A stretch of 64,000 nucleotides of DNA from Desulfovibrio subterraneus (GCF_013340285.1 NZ_BLVO01000013.1:665574-729573), one strand, 5' to 3'. Numbered from the stretch's first letter, positions 49,392-59,944 are shown. The notes: a model not told the origin generated them from the letters alone. Made by a program: numbers and translations.

Positions 49392-52379
49392 TCAGACGGA
49401 TACGCCGGAACGGTTCGTATAGAGCGCGCCAATGCGCTCTATGTCCGCCATGATCTCTTTCCAGTTTTCCTGCTCAAGATTTCGGCGCATGGTGCCGGAC
49501 ATCGGCGCGCACTCTGATGCCACAACTTCGGGCAGGCTGTTCAGCATGCCGGGGAGCATGCGGTGTATTGCCGCCGGATTTTTATTAGCCGCCGCCCGTC
49601 TCAGCAGTTCCAGTCTGCCTGCAACCGGATTGAGAATGCCGGAAGTGTTGTTCTTCCGGTCTTCCGGCTGCTCCGCGGCGTTTGCAGCTTCTTTGGTTTG
49701 CACCGTAAGCAGGGCGGCCTTCAGCTTTGAGGCTGTCACGGGCTTGGTAACAATGGCGCTTACACCGGCTTTGGCAGCCGCTTTTTCCACAAGCTCTTTG
49801 GGGTGCAGCGATATGGCGATTATGGGGGGAGGAGGCGTTCCTTTCTCGTTCATGGCTGCATGTATGGTTCCTGCGATTTTGAAACCATTTGTTCCGGGTA
49901 TTTCGAGATCGAGAAAAATGACATCCGGTGCCGGTTCATGCAGGCAGCTGCGCACTTCATGGGCCGACGGGCAGATACGGCAGGCCATGGCGAGCTGCGA
50001 TAACAGCAGTTCCATCAGTCGGGCGTCGTTCCGGTCAGGGCATATTGCCAGTGCATTGCGCTGTGATCGGGGGGCGGGTGGTGTGCTTTCGTGTTCGTCT
50101 TCAGCATTGTGCCCAATCCCAACTTCAGGGGTGGCAGGCGGGGCTGAACGGCCCGTTTCAGAGTGGGGGGGCGCATGTGACGTGACACCCTGCTCCTGTT
50201 CGAGAGGAAGGCCGGGATTTTTGTGGGTGCGGAAATGGATGATGAAGGACGTGCTGCCGCACGTGGAGGATGCAACCGACAGGATGGAGCCTTCAAATTG
50301 CTTCACGAGTGCGGCAAAAAATCTTCTGTGAATGCCCGTCAACTCTTCATCGGAAACACTGCGGAACGGAGTGAGGGTGCGCATGGCGCTCCCTGAATCC
50401 GTCAGCGTGAACAATATGGGGATGATGGATTGGCGTGTTCCGAGTGTTCTGTTGAACATGTCGGATTCCGCCAAAGGTGCCGCCGGCGTTGCGGTAAGGT
50501 ATACTCCTTTGCAGGGCCGGTGTTGCCGATGAACGGAAACGGCAAGCCGGATGCATTGTTTGAGGCGGCTGGCATCGGCAGAGACAATGATAGGCAGTTC
50601 CGGTGACAATTCAAAAGACATGGTCGGACACTCACCTGTGTCCGCAGACCCGTCAGCCGCTGCCTGCAGAACCTTGTGGAGATCACAGAACCCTTCATGG
50701 AGCATGAGGGTGCCGGACTCGGCGCGTGCAAAATCCTGAAGATTGTCTGCAAGGCGGTGCAGTCGCTGGCATGCATGGATAATGTCGGTAATCTGCGCCG
50801 GGGTAGACTGGGCCCTTTCGTCGGTAATGCTGTTGCAGGCCGCAGCAATGGTGTTGCACGGTTCGCTCATCAGGGTTCCCAGTTCCTGCAGCATCTCCAT
50901 TCTGGCCTTGCGAAACAGGCGGTCCGCTTCCAGTCTGTATTCCTCGGCCATCCGCTGTTTCTGCATGTTCGTGTCTATGAGGCCACCTTCATAGAGCAGG
51001 GTCCCCTTTTCGTCCGAGACGCAGCGGGCCGACAGCAGTCCCCAGAATCTGGTGCCGTCCTTCCTGCGGAATTCCGCCTCAAAATTGCGGACTTGCCCGT
51101 AGGTTGAAAGCTGTTGTTTGAACTCATCCCGTCTGGAAGCATCCACATAGGCATCCGTTGCAATGTTGCGAATAGTTTCGAGGATGTCTTCCTTGTCTTT
51201 GCAACCGAACATGTTGATCAGAGCCGGATTTGCATCAAGCAGTTGCCCTTCAGCCGAGCTGACGAAGATCCCTTCGAATGCGTTGTCGAATATGCTCTGA
51301 AACTTCCGTTTGATTGTGGAGCTTTCCTGTTCATGTTTGCCGAATCGTTCAACCATAAGGTTGTATTCTTCCAGCACGATGGCGGGAATGTCCGGCGAAG
51401 CGTTTCTGCCATCTCGCAGTGTGACAGGCATGAGGTTGCGCAGCAACTGCGCTATGGCAAGGTTTTGCCCCTTGCGGGCGGCATCGAACTTTTTGAGCAG
51501 GGTTATGGTGTATGCGGTGTACGCTGCCAGGAATATCAACGAGGCAGCAATAATGTTGATGGAATAGACCGCAAGCGGAACAAGGCTGGTGGCAGCCCCC
51601 AGCGTGGCAACCATGGTGCCTTTCGTGTCTCTTAGAATGGTGTAGCGGACGAGGTGATATTCTCCATCGGCTTTAACCACCGAGGGAAGCGCTTCTGATG
51701 TATCAGGCTGCTGCAGGTAGCGGCTGGAGGTGGTGGATGCAAAAGAAAAAGCTCCGCTCCGGGTGGATGTGATTTCCAGCGGAGTTCCCCATGTGGCCAG
51801 CAGCTCCACGTTGTTTTGCGTTTTCAGGTTTTGCAGTAGCGCGGGGGTTATCGGCAGACTGAGAAGCAGTTTGCCCATCGGCGGGCCCTGAGGGCCGGAG
51901 CGGATAATGTCTGTCACGTACAGATAGAGACTGCCGTTGGCTGTTGTATAGTCCGAGGAGCGTGATTCCGTGACGGTTGCTCGCAGGAGAATTTTTTTGC
52001 GCAGCGCGGCGGGGAGCAGAGAGGCTTTCTGAGACGACGTGGCCAGCTGTATGTCCGCATTGTCGAACACCTCAAGGGCGAAGGGGGACAATATGGGAGC
52101 AATTGGGGGAATGTTAATGATCGACGCGGCAGTATGACTGCCTGACAGCAGGGTACGCACTGTTTCCGATCTGCCTGCTGTGGCGGCTTGCAGCTGCAGG
52201 GTCTGGCGCAGGGAAAGCATGCCTGAATGATACGCCTGCAGCTTTTCGTTCAGTTGCCTGTCTAGCGTTGCCCATTCACGATAGATGATCATCCCTGCGA
52301 ACAGCACAAGAAACAGCGCAAAGGGCAGAAGGTGGAGGGTGCGGCTCCATTTTTTAGCAACCGGCAAAGGGGTAGGCAT
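49392..52379 (-). CDS. Membrane PAS sensor with degenerate histidine-kinase core and receiver domain
   Basis: This is a 995-aa protein with hybrid sensor-kinase layout: membrane helix at ~14-32, a periplasmic sensor domain, a second helix (~270-295), a PAS domain (~360-480), a dimerisation-like helical pair, an ATPase-like region, a receiver domain and a C-terminal helical segment. The phosphoacceptor box is broken: where kinases have MSHELRTPLNAI this one reads MSEPCNTIAAA, with no His. The ATP-binding region lacks a clear N-box and glycine boxes (only TDSGSAM). The receiver is intact in its key residue, Asp824 in VIFLDLEIPG, with Lys in VTKPVT. GAGGAG precedes the start. It is probably a pseudokinase that relays through other partners. 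Confidence 0.8.
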   Translation of the reverse strand: MPTPLPVAKKWSRTLHLLPFALFLVLFAGMIIYREWATLDRQLNEKLQAYHSGMLSLRQTLQLQAATAGRSETVRTLLSGSHTAASIINIPPIAPILSPFALEVFDNADIQLATSSQKASLLPAALRKKILLRATVTESRSSDYTTANGSLYLYVTDIIRSGPQGPPMGKLLLSLPITPALLQNLKTQNNVELLATWGTPLEITSTRSGAFSFASTTSSRYLQQPDTSEALPSVVKADGEYHLVRYTILRDTKGTMVATLGAATSLVPLAVYSINIIAASLIFLAAYTAYTITLLKKFDAARKGQNLAIAQLLRNLMPVTLRDGRNASPDIPAIVLEEYNLMVERFGKHEQESSTIKRKFQSIFDNAFEGIFVSSAEGQLLDANPALINMFGCKDKEDILETIRNIATDAYVDASRRDEFKQQLSTYGQVRNFEAEFRRKDGTRFWGLLSARCVSDEKGTLLYEGGLIDTNMQKQRMAEEYRLEADRLFRKARMEMLQELGTLMSEPCNTIAAACNSITDERAQSTPAQITDIIHACQRLHRLADNLQDFARAESGTLMLHEGFCDLHKVLQAAADGSADTGECPTMSFELSPELPIIVSADASRLKQCIRLAVSVHRQHRPCKGVYLTATPAAPLAESDMFNRTLGTRQSIIPILFTLTDSGSAMRTLTPFRSVSDEELTGIHRRFFAALVKQFEGSILSVASSTCGSTSFIIHFRTHKNPGLPLEQEQGVTSHAPPHSETGRSAPPATPEVGIGHNAEDEHESTPPAPRSQRNALAICPDRNDARLMELLLSQLAMACRICPSAHEVRSCLHEPAPDVIFLDLEIPGTNGFKIAGTIHAAMNEKGTPPPPIIAISLHPKELVEKAAAKAGVSAIVTKPVTASKLKAALLTVQTKEAANAAEQPEDRKNNTSGILNPVAGRLELLRRAAANKNPAAIHRMLPGMLNSLPEVVASECAPMSGTMRRNLEQENWKEIMADIERIGALYTNRSGVSV

Positions 52380-52451
52380 GTAGCTCTCCTCGATGTGGTG
52401 TCGAGAAGAGCTTACCCTGTGGCGTCTTGTGTGGGTATTATTCTATATCCA

Positions 52452-53174
52452 TCAGTTCATGGAGTAGAGGGTATCGGTGCCAAGCTGGGCCGTCTCTTCA
52501 ACTGGGCAATCGCCGGCATCGTCAGAAAGAAGATGCGCCTCCATCGTGCGTTTGCCGAAGTGGAGGGCCTGTTCCGTGTCAAACATGAAAATATCGATCT
52601 GGTTTCTCTTTGAGCCTGCCATCAGGTCTTCGATGGTGAAAATCCCCAGTTTTTTGATGTAGATCTTGCGTCCGAACACCCACCCCTGATCGAACAGGTC
52701 GCGCGAGACAGCCACGATACCGTGACGAACCTTGCGGTTCGACGCTGTGATGAGTGGCGTCTCATCCGTTTCTTCCAAGCGCGGGCTGTAGGCAGTAACC
52801 CGTACAATTTTCTTGCGTTGCATGGATTTTATTGTGTCTTTATTCGCCATGCTTATTTTTAGAGCTAATACGGTTTGTGTATATCCGCTTTCCATAAGTT
52901 CTTGAATTTGAGTAATTTTCTCTTGTTGCGTTTTCATCTGTGATGAAAGAGACGTAATATTCTGTCTTTGGAGTATGATAAGTGCTCCAAGAGACAGTAT
53001 GATCAGTATGTGTATTGCGTTTTTCATGACTACCGCAATTCCTTTTTGTTTCATTTGTTGCATTTGTGAAGCAGTGTCCTTGTGTTGTGTTTGTAGTTGT
53101 ATAGCGTTTTGCTGTGTGTATTTCAATGATATATCATCGCATGGCGTTGTGGCGTGGTCTGATACGTTTAACAT
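52452..53174 (-). CDS. Membrane-anchored 3D-domain protein
   Basis: This is a 240-aa protein in the frame given. One membrane helix (AIHILIILSLGALIIL) is followed by a coiled coil and a C-terminal 3D domain: RVTAYSPRLEETDETPLITA, a VAVSRDLFDQGW strand and DIFMFDTEQALHFGKR. 3D domains are double-psi barrels named for three Asp, found in MltA-type and YuiC/Rpf-like cell-wall enzymes. The first ~120 codons are notably AT-rich compared with the rest and with neighbours. The ATG at 53174 has no ribosome site; 53027 (MKNAIHILI), with AAGGA 12 bp upstream, is an equally good start and gives 191 aa. Confidence 0.72.
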   Translation of the reverse strand: MLNVSDHATTPCDDISLKYTQQNAIQLQTQHKDTASQMQQMKQKGIAVVMKNAIHILIILSLGALIILQRQNITSLSSQMKTQQEKITQIQELMESGYTQTVLALKISMANKDTIKSMQRKKIVRVTAYSPRLEETDETPLITASNRKVRHGIVAVSRDLFDQGWVFGRKIYIKKLGIFTIEDLMAGSKRNQIDIFMFDTEQALHFGKRTMEAHLLSDDAGDCPVEETAQLGTDTLYSMN

Positions 53175-53351
53175 TGTGTTATTGCAGTAGTTGAACGGAC
53201 GTCATGAATCTGTAACGCAGTCTGTCGCAAACGTGAAACGTCGCGGGACTGTCGATCTTCCTTAACTTGTTTGTAACATTCCGAAGACATAACACGTGCG
53301 GGTCGCACTCAATTTCAGAGTCGCCTGAAACAGGATTGCAATGGGGCGTGT

Positions 53352-55775
53352 ATGCTGCTTCGGACAAAAATTTCGGTTTTCTGCATGGTGCTGGGCTTGC
53401 TGCCTTTGTTGGGGATGGGGGTATACAGCGTACAAACCGCGTCAACGAGTCTGAAAGGTGCGGCGTTCGGTCAGCTGCAGGCTGTAAGCGATGTTCAGCG
53501 CGACAGCCTGGAAACTCTTGTCGAGCAGTGGAGGCATGCCACCGTCATCTATTCTCAAGTCAAGGAGGTGTACAATGCTGTCGGCATGATCAGGGATACA
53601 CTGTACGGCAAGGTCAAAGACGGCGAAAAGATGCCGATAGATGCCGAGTATGATGGGATTTATGATTTCGTGAAAGCAGCCTTTGTTCCCTTTGTGACGG
53701 AATATGGCTTTGAGGATGCCTTGCTGCTGGATGACTACGGAAGGGTGATCTTCTCGGTGACAAGAGATAACGACCTCGGAGAGGATCTGGTCAAAGGTCC
53801 CTACCGGGAGACCAATCTCGCCCGCGCCTGGGAAAAGGCAGTAAAGGGCGAGTTTGTTTTTGTGGATGCAGAGGCGTATGCCCCGCTCGGGGGAAAGCCT
53901 GCCGCCTTCATGGCTGCTCCTGTATACAGCTACACCGGCGAGATTCTGGGCGTGGCCGCATTGCGGCTGCCGCTTGCGCATGTCGGGCATATCATGTCGC
54001 AGCGCGCCGGCATGGGGGATACGGGCGAGTCGTATCTTGTCGGGCAGGACGGCATTATCCGTTCGGATTCACGTCGGGATGTTGCACACCATTCCCTTGC
54101 GGCGGCCGCGCGCGACAGGGAGCAGGCAAGGGTTGATACCGTTGCCGTGCAGCGCGCACTGAAAGGGGAGAAGGGAGTGATGGTTGGTAACAGCTATGAT
54201 GGTGCTGCCTACCTAACGGCCTTTGCACCGGTTGAACTGCAGGGCCTGAACTGGGTTCTGATTACCGAGATTACGGCTGAAGAAGCCTTTGCCCCGGTAA
54301 CACGGTTGCGCATGGTCACCTTCGGTCTGGGAGCAGTAACCGCTCTGCTGGTCGTTGCGGGAACATGGTTCTTTCTGCGCCGTGCCATTGCCGATCCTTT
54401 CCGGCGCATCATCGCCTATGTGCAGGCTGTTTCCGGTGGCAATCTGCATGCAGAACCACAGGGTACCTTCAAGGGAGAAATAGGGCAGGTCACGCAGGCT
54501 GTTTCCCGCATGGTGGGACAGCTCAAGGAAAAGCTGGGATTCTCCGAGGGCATTCTCACGGGCATGACCATGCCCGCCGTGGTGGTGGACCCGGACAACA
54601 ACGTCTCTTTCGTGAACAGCTACTTTCTCGACATGATGGAGTTCGAGGGCAGGCCGGAGAGCTATTGCGGCAAACCCGCAGCTACCTTGCTGCAGCATCA
54701 GGAAGGGGGCAGGGGCTCCACTTCGCTGGCCATGCGTGAGCAGCAGGCAGTCTTCAATGTGGAGAGAAACTGGACCACCGCGAGAGGGAACGCCCGTACA
54801 GTGCGGATAGATTGCGCACCTCTCTATGATCTTGACGGCCAGCTCATTGGCGCAATCGCGCTGGTGACCGACCTTACGGATATCCGCATCAAGGAGGCGC
54901 ATATCAGCGAGCAGAATTCCATGATGCTTGAGGTGGCCGAGCAGGCGGAACTGATCAGTGCTAACCTGTCCAACGAAGCGGAGGAACTTTCGCGTCAGGT
55001 GGAGCAGGTGGGCGAGGGTGCCCGTATGCAGATTGACCGAGTGGGCCAGACGGCATCCATCATCGACGCCATGAACCGGGAGTTGCTTGAGTCCGCCCGC
55101 TATGCGGAAAACGCGGTAACGGATGCCAACACGGCCATGCGCAAGGCCGAGGAAGGCACAGAGGTCATGGGCAGAACGACAACGGCCATGAATCGTGTGC
55201 AGAACCTTTCAGAGAACCTGCGGGAAAGCATGCACCAGCTGGGAGCGCAGGCAGATGCCATTGGCGGCATTCTTGAGGTGATCAGCGATATTGCGGACCA
55301 GACCAACCTGCTTGCACTGAACGCGGCGATAGAGGCGGCACGGGCCGGTGATGCCGGACGAGGGTTTGCCGTGGTGGCAGATGAAGTTCGAAAACTTGCG
55401 GAAAGAACCATGGCCGCCACGGGTGAGGTCAACAAGAGCGTGCGGAGCATACAGAACACCGCCCATGAGAATATCAAGCACACTGATGCGGCTGTTGCAG
55501 CCGTGTCGGAAGGCAACTCGCTGGTTGTGGCCTCGGAACGGTCACTGAACGAGATAGCCGAACTGTCCGTTTCCATGGGGGAGCAGATTCAACGTATCGC
55601 CGGATTGTCCCGCGAGCACTCCGATCAGCACGCATCCATTATCAGGGCGTTTGAAGACATCCGGTCTGTTGCTTCGGAAACGGGAGCTGGGATGACGGAG
55701 TCGGAAAAAGTCGTGAGCGGGCTCGCGGGCAATGCGCATGAGCTGAGTTCGCTGATAGGCAAATTGAAGCAGTAG
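53352..55775 (+). CDS. Methyl-accepting chemotaxis protein with Cache, HAMP and PAS domains
   Basis: This is an 807-aa canonical chemoreceptor. It has membrane helix 1 at ~7-27, a double-Cache-type periplasmic domain (~35-310; [20 protein letters not shown] is typical), helix 2 (~325-345), HAMP (~345-400), a PAS domain (~405-520) and a signalling coiled coil. The CheA/CheW-binding hairpin at ~648-686 is textbook: [20 protein letters not shown] followed by [16 protein letters not shown]. There is no C-terminal CheR-binding pentapeptide. A weak ribosome site precedes the ATG. It is divergent from the 3D-domain gene. The ligand is unknown; Cache domains often bind amino or organic acids. Confidence 0.93.
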   Translation: MLLRTKISVFCMVLGLLPLLGMGVYSVQTASTSLKGAAFGQLQAVSDVQRDSLETLVEQWRHATVIYSQVKEVYNAVGMIRDTLYGKVKDGEKMPIDAEYDGIYDFVKAAFVPFVTEYGFEDALLLDDYGRVIFSVTRDNDLGEDLVKGPYRETNLARAWEKAVKGEFVFVDAEAYAPLGGKPAAFMAAPVYSYTGEILGVAALRLPLAHVGHIMSQRAGMGDTGESYLVGQDGIIRSDSRRDVAHHSLAAAARDREQARVDTVAVQRALKGEKGVMVGNSYDGAAYLTAFAPVELQGLNWVLITEITAEEAFAPVTRLRMVTFGLGAVTALLVVAGTWFFLRRAIADPFRRIIAYVQAVSGGNLHAEPQGTFKGEIGQVTQAVSRMVGQLKEKLGFSEGILTGMTMPAVVVDPDNNVSFVNSYFLDMMEFEGRPESYCGKPAATLLQHQEGGRGSTSLAMREQQAVFNVERNWTTARGNARTVRIDCAPLYDLDGQLIGAIALVTDLTDIRIKEAHISEQNSMMLEVAEQAELISANLSNEAEELSRQVEQVGEGARMQIDRVGQTASIIDAMNRELLESARYAENAVTDANTAMRKAEEGTEVMGRTTTAMNRVQNLSENLRESMHQLGAQADAIGGILEVISDIADQTNLLALNAAIEAARAGDAGRGFAVVADEVRKLAERTMAATGEVNKSVRSIQNTAHENIKHTDAAVAAVSEGNSLVVASERSLNEIAELSVSMGEQIQRIAGLSREHSDQHASIIRAFEDIRSVASETGAGMTESEKVVSGLAGNAHELSSLIGKLKQ

Positions 55776-55938
55776 ATGGCCTTGCCGTGCGGCAGCACTC
55801 CGCGGCTGGGGTGATTGTCAGCAATAGGCACGGGGCAGGCAGGGATGCGATAGTGCCCGAGGTAAAGGCAGCGGGATACCAGTGGCAGGGATAGTGCCGG
55901 TGTTATAGAGCCGGTGGCGGCAAAACAGCAGAGATATA

Positions 55939-56385
55939 TCAGGCGGTGGCCAGAGCTGAAAGGGCTCCGGCCGCCGCCTTGTCTGTCAGGTCAAACATTT
56001 CTTCGCCGTGGTCATATCCGGCAAGGTGCAGCACGCCGTGCGATATGAGTCTGATGGCATGTTCCGTAACATCCTGCTGATAGAGAAACGCCTCGCGCAC
56101 TGTCGTATCAAGAGACAGCGCCAGCCAGCCCATATGCCACCCTTTTTGCATTTCCTTTACCGATTCGGCATCGGCAGAAGGAAAGGAAAGGATGTTGGTG
56201 GGGCCGTCACAGCCGAGGAACGAACTGTTCAGTTCGGCTATTTCGGCATCGTCCACAAGATTGAGGTCCAGCGAGGCACCTTCGTGTCCTATGGCGGCAC
56301 ATATGGCCTCCACGCAGACCTGCAGTTCCATGCGGGAGACGGGGAGCAGCCATGAGAGGCCGTGGGCTTTTCGTATCTGCATCAT
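55939..56385 (-). CDS. ybeY: Endoribonuclease YbeY
   Basis: YbeY (148 aa) is the zinc-dependent RNase that acts in 16S rRNA 3'-end maturation and ribosome quality control. The H-x3-H-x5-H zinc motif is intact: His116, His120 and His126 in SHGVLHLAGYDHGEE. The upstream TNILSFPS motif is also conserved. It starts 6 bp after the pgpH stop and is the third gene of the phoH-pgpH-ybeY operon. No further gene of this conserved group (cdd, era) follows here; the next gene is convergent after 163 bp. Confidence 0.95.
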   Translation of the reverse strand: MMQIRKAHGLSWLLPVSRMELQVCVEAICAAIGHEGASLDLNLVDDAEIAELNSSFLGCDGPTNILSFPSADAESVKEMQKGWHMGWLALSLDTTVREAFLYQQDVTEHAIRLISHGVLHLAGYDHGEEMFDLTDKAAAGALSALATA

Positions 56386-56391
56386 GGCGCG

Positions 56392-58809
56392 TTACTGCAA
56401 GGGGTTTGACGATTTCTTTTCGGAACCGGTGAGAGACGTTGCGGCCTTGCCGGTCTGGTCGGCGGCTGTCTCTTTGGGCTCGGTCTTCTCGTCAGCTTTC
56501 TGGGGCTGCTTTGCTTCCTGCTTTGCTTCCGACTTCTCTTCGGGCTTCTTGGCGGTGCCGTTCTTTTCCTTCTTGTCGTCAGGATATTCGATGCGACGGT
56601 GGAAGATGCCCGTAAGAATACGGTGGAAGCTCTCTGTCAGGGTGTGCAGGTCGCGCAGGGTCAGTTCGGATTCATCGAGCTGGCCTTCTGCAAAGATGCT
56701 CTTGATAATGGTGTCGATGTGTCCGCGGATTCTGCTGGGGGTGGGGTCGGCCAGCACGCGGCTTGATGCTTCCACAGCATCTGCCAGCATGACAATGGCA
56801 GCTTCACGAGTCTGCGGCTTGGGGCCGGGGTAGCTGTAATCCTCTTCACGGGGGTTGTCGCCTGCTTCCTTGGCCTTGTTGAAGAAGTAGCGGATGAGCG
56901 AGGTGCCGTGGTGCTGTTCTATGATGCCTGCTATCTCGTCGCCCAGTCTGTGCTGGCGGGCCATCTCAACCCCGCGTTTCACGTGGCTGCTGATGACAAG
57001 GGTGCTCATGGAAGGGGCAATCTTGTCATGAGGGTTCTTGGCTCTTCCCTGATTCTCGATGAAGTATTCGGGTTTGGATAGCTTGCCCATGTCGTGATAC
57101 AGGGCGGCCACCTTGCACAGCAGGCTGTTGGCACCTATGGATTTTGCTCCGGCTTCCACCATGTTGGCCACGATGAGCGAGTGGTGATAGGTGCCCGGTG
57201 CTTCAAGCATCAGTTCCTGCAGCATGGGCTGCTCAAGGTTCATGAGTTCCATGAGGCGGAAGCGGGTGGTGTAGCTGAACACCATTTCTATGAGCGGGCT
57301 CACGGCAAACTGCACCAGCAGCGAAAGCAGCCCGTTACCCAGCACATACAGACAGCCCATCCATATATGCCCGCTATCAAAGCGCTGGAACAGGGCCACG
57401 CCTATCCATGTGGCCATGAGGCCTGCCATGTGCGGGAAAATGCTGAGGGCGATGTCGCTTCTGGTCTGGGCGCGTTTTACCAGCAGCACATAGAGCATGG
57501 AGCCTATGAAGTAATACAGGAACAACCACAGGCCGCCCCCCGTCATGGCGGTGCACAGGAAGGAGAGGATGAGGGCTGTAACGCTGCAGCGCTTGAAGCC
57601 GAAGATCATGGCTACAAGGCCCATGCCGCCGGATACGGGGAAGAGCAGTTGCAGCAGTTCGCCGCGCATGTCGGCGGACGAGGCGTCGCCGAATGACCCG
57701 TGGGCGAACAGCAGCATCTTTGCGCCTACACCGAACAGAAGCAGCAGCAGGCCGGTAAAATAGAGGTCTTTGTTTTTGACGTCTGAAATGCGCCTTCCCG
57801 GTTTGGCAAAAGCAAAGCCGCCACCAAGCATGAGGGAAACAATGAAGAGGCCGGCAATGCGCATGGGGAACATGGTCTGCTGCTTGTGACTGATCAGGGC
57901 CTGAAGCTGCATCTGGTCTTCTTCCGTAACCCGTTCGCCCTGCCGGACGATGATTTCACCCTTTTTGATCTGGTTATAGACCGGAGCGATGGATTCGGTG
58001 GCCATGCGGCTGCGCAGATTGGTCACTTCCCTGTTCAGGGTCAGCGTGGGAGCCATGAGCGGCGTGAACAGGGCAGTGATGGAGCGGCGTGTGCTCAGGG
58101 GCAGCTTGAGCGTATCCTTGAGGTAGGTCGCCAGATTGTTGCGCAGATCCCGTATGTCCGGAACACCCGCCAGTTCAAGCCGTATGGTTTCGGTCGCGGT
58201 TGTCAGGTCACGGACGACGATGCCGTGGCGGTACTGCAGCATCAGCGTCTTATCAACGGCAACGCCGGATATGAGCTGCTCTTCCATCCACGGCAGCACG
58301 TCCTGCCGGACGATTTTACGGACGGAAGGTTCCTGCCAGTCCCGGACGGTGGAGGCGGCAATTTCGGAATTAAGGGATTCGGAAATGATCCATCTGAGCT
58401 GTTCCGGGTCGGAGTTTTCGGATGTCGGTGAGTCGATCATCGCAAAAACCTCGGCCACGCGGGACTGAAGATGCTCGATGGGGGTAAGGCTCAGATCAAA
58501 GACCGGAGGCTGCAGTTCGGCTACCTGCCTGCGTTTTGCATGGGTTGAGACGGCGTCTTCAACCAGCAGGTCCTGATCTGCCGTAACGTCTTGCGTGGCA
58601 ATTTCTCCCGCTACAAAAAGAACGGTCTGCGGGCGAAGCTGCATGCCCCCCAGCACGGAAAGTCCCACAAGCACGAAGACGAAGAACACCAGCCCGTAAA
58701 CAGGGCGACCTGATGCTTTTCGCGGTTTTCGCGCTTTGAAGAATGAAGGCAGAAACCGGCGTAAGCCGTTAGTCTTTTTTCCCGAAATCAGTTGTTTGGA
58801 TGCGTTCAT
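56392..58809 (-). CDS. pgpH: 7TM-HD family phosphodiesterase PgpH
   Basis: This is an 805-aa membrane protein of the 7TM-7TMR-HD family. The N-terminal basic region and first membrane helix (GLVFFVFVLVGLSVLGGMQL) lead to an extracytoplasmic domain (~65-310). Seven membrane helices follow (~320-510) and then an HD domain (~535-720) with TYHHSLIVANMVE and the metal pair in LYHDMGKLSKPEY. Listeria PgpH degrades c-di-AMP; whether this organism makes c-di-AMP is not shown here. The C-terminal ~70 residues are an unusual Lys/Glu/Ala/Pro-rich tail (KKPEEKSEAKQEAKQPQKAD). The gene start overlaps the phoH end by 41 bp. Confidence 0.92.
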   Translation of the reverse strand: MNASKQLISGKKTNGLRRFLPSFFKARKPRKASGRPVYGLVFFVFVLVGLSVLGGMQLRPQTVLFVAGEIATQDVTADQDLLVEDAVSTHAKRRQVAELQPPVFDLSLTPIEHLQSRVAEVFAMIDSPTSENSDPEQLRWIISESLNSEIAASTVRDWQEPSVRKIVRQDVLPWMEEQLISGVAVDKTLMLQYRHGIVVRDLTTATETIRLELAGVPDIRDLRNNLATYLKDTLKLPLSTRRSITALFTPLMAPTLTLNREVTNLRSRMATESIAPVYNQIKKGEIIVRQGERVTEEDQMQLQALISHKQQTMFPMRIAGLFIVSLMLGGGFAFAKPGRRISDVKNKDLYFTGLLLLLFGVGAKMLLFAHGSFGDASSADMRGELLQLLFPVSGGMGLVAMIFGFKRCSVTALILSFLCTAMTGGGLWLFLYYFIGSMLYVLLVKRAQTRSDIALSIFPHMAGLMATWIGVALFQRFDSGHIWMGCLYVLGNGLLSLLVQFAVSPLIEMVFSYTTRFRLMELMNLEQPMLQELMLEAPGTYHHSLIVANMVEAGAKSIGANSLLCKVAALYHDMGKLSKPEYFIENQGRAKNPHDKIAPSMSTLVISSHVKRGVEMARQHRLGDEIAGIIEQHHGTSLIRYFFNKAKEAGDNPREEDYSYPGPKPQTREAAIVMLADAVEASSRVLADPTPSRIRGHIDTIIKSIFAEGQLDESELTLRDLHTLTESFHRILTGIFHRRIEYPDDKKEKNGTAKKPEEKSEAKQEAKQPQKADEKTEPKETAADQTGKAATSLTGSEKKSSNPLQ

Positions 58810-59773
58810 AGGCCTGTACTATCCGGCCCACCAGGGGGTGGCGGATCACGTCATCTTCGTGGAATGATAGGAAGCGGATTCCCTTGACGCCGTCGAGGAT
58901 GCGCTGGGCATCCACCAATCCAGAGCGGGGAAGGCTTCTTCCCCTGTCTCCGGCGGGCAGGTCTATCTGGGTGACATCACCCGTGATGACCGCCCGTGAG
59001 CCGAAGCCCAGACGGGTAAGAAACATCTTCATCTGCTCGGGAGTTGTGTTTTGCGCTTCATCCAGAATGATGAATGCGTCGTTGAGTGTCCTGCCACGCA
59101 TGAAGGCGAGGGGGGCGATCTCTATGACACCGGTTTCCAGCATTTCGGAAACTTTTTCGAAATCAAGCATGTCGTGCAGGGCATCATACAGCGGGCGGAG
59201 GTAGGGGTTGACCTTTTCCACCATGTCGCCGGGCAGAAAGCCGAGTTTTTCTCCGGCTTCTACCGCGGGGCGGGTAAGGATGATGCGCTTAACCTGCTTT
59301 GAAAGCAGCTTTGAAAGGGCCATGGCAACGGCAAGATAGGTTTTGCCGGTTCCTGCCGGTCCCACGGCGAACACCATGTCGTTTTCGCGCAGGGCGGCCA
59401 CGTAGTCGCGCTGGCTCAAGGTCTTCGGCGTTATGGTCTTCTTGGGTGAAGCGACGAAAACCGCTTCCTTGAAGATGGCCTTGAGATCGGTTGCGGGCTC
59501 GCGTGCGATCATGCCGTAAGCATAGACCACATCGCGGGGAAATACGGGGTTGCCGGATTTCAGCAGCCCGTAAAGCTGCGTCATCAGGTTGAGAACGGTG
59601 TGCAGCTCTTTCTCGTTCTCGCAAGAGGCGAGAAGCGTTGCACCGCGGGTGTTCAGGGTAACGCCGCTTTTTTCAGCTATCAGGGCCAGGTTACCGTTCT
59701 GCGGTCCGAACAGTTCATTGGCCAGGCGGGCGTCGTCGAACTCCAGCGTTCGTGTCGTGGGTTGTGCAGACAT
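58769..59773 (-). CDS. PhoH family ATPase (PhoH-like, ybeZ type)
   Basis: This is a 334-aa cytosolic ATPase of the PhoH/YbeZ family. A small N-terminal KH-like region (~1-70) is followed by the P-loop domain: Walker A VGPAGTGKTYLA (137-148), the LTRPAVEAGEKLGFLPGD block, Walker B FIILDEAQNTTPEQMK and TGDVTQIDLP. YbeZ works with the endoribonuclease YbeY, whose gene is in this operon, so a role in RNA metabolism is likely. The overlap with pgpH suggests coupled translation. The promoter must lie within the 244 bp shared with the divergent gene at 60018. Confidence 0.94.
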   Translation of the reverse strand: MSAQPTTRTLEFDDARLANELFGPQNGNLALIAEKSGVTLNTRGATLLASCENEKELHTVLNLMTQLYGLLKSGNPVFPRDVVYAYGMIAREPATDLKAIFKEAVFVASPKKTITPKTLSQRDYVAALRENDMVFAVGPAGTGKTYLAVAMALSKLLSKQVKRIILTRPAVEAGEKLGFLPGDMVEKVNPYLRPLYDALHDMLDFEKVSEMLETGVIEIAPLAFMRGRTLNDAFIILDEAQNTTPEQMKMFLTRLGFGSRAVITGDVTQIDLPAGDRGRSLPRSGLVDAQRILDGVKGIRFLSFHEDDVIRHPLVGRIVQAYERIQTTDFGKKD

Positions 59774-59944
59774 AAGCTGGTAGTGCCTTGCGGCGGTACC
59801 GATACTCCTCGAAAAAGAATTTGCCAGAAGCTACCCTTTTTTATGGTCAGCGTCCAACACTTTGCGAAAAGTACAACCTCCTGTCAATATTAGTGAAAGT
59901 CTAGAAAAAGGCAGTGCCGTTGCGAATATGTGATTGCCTCTTTT

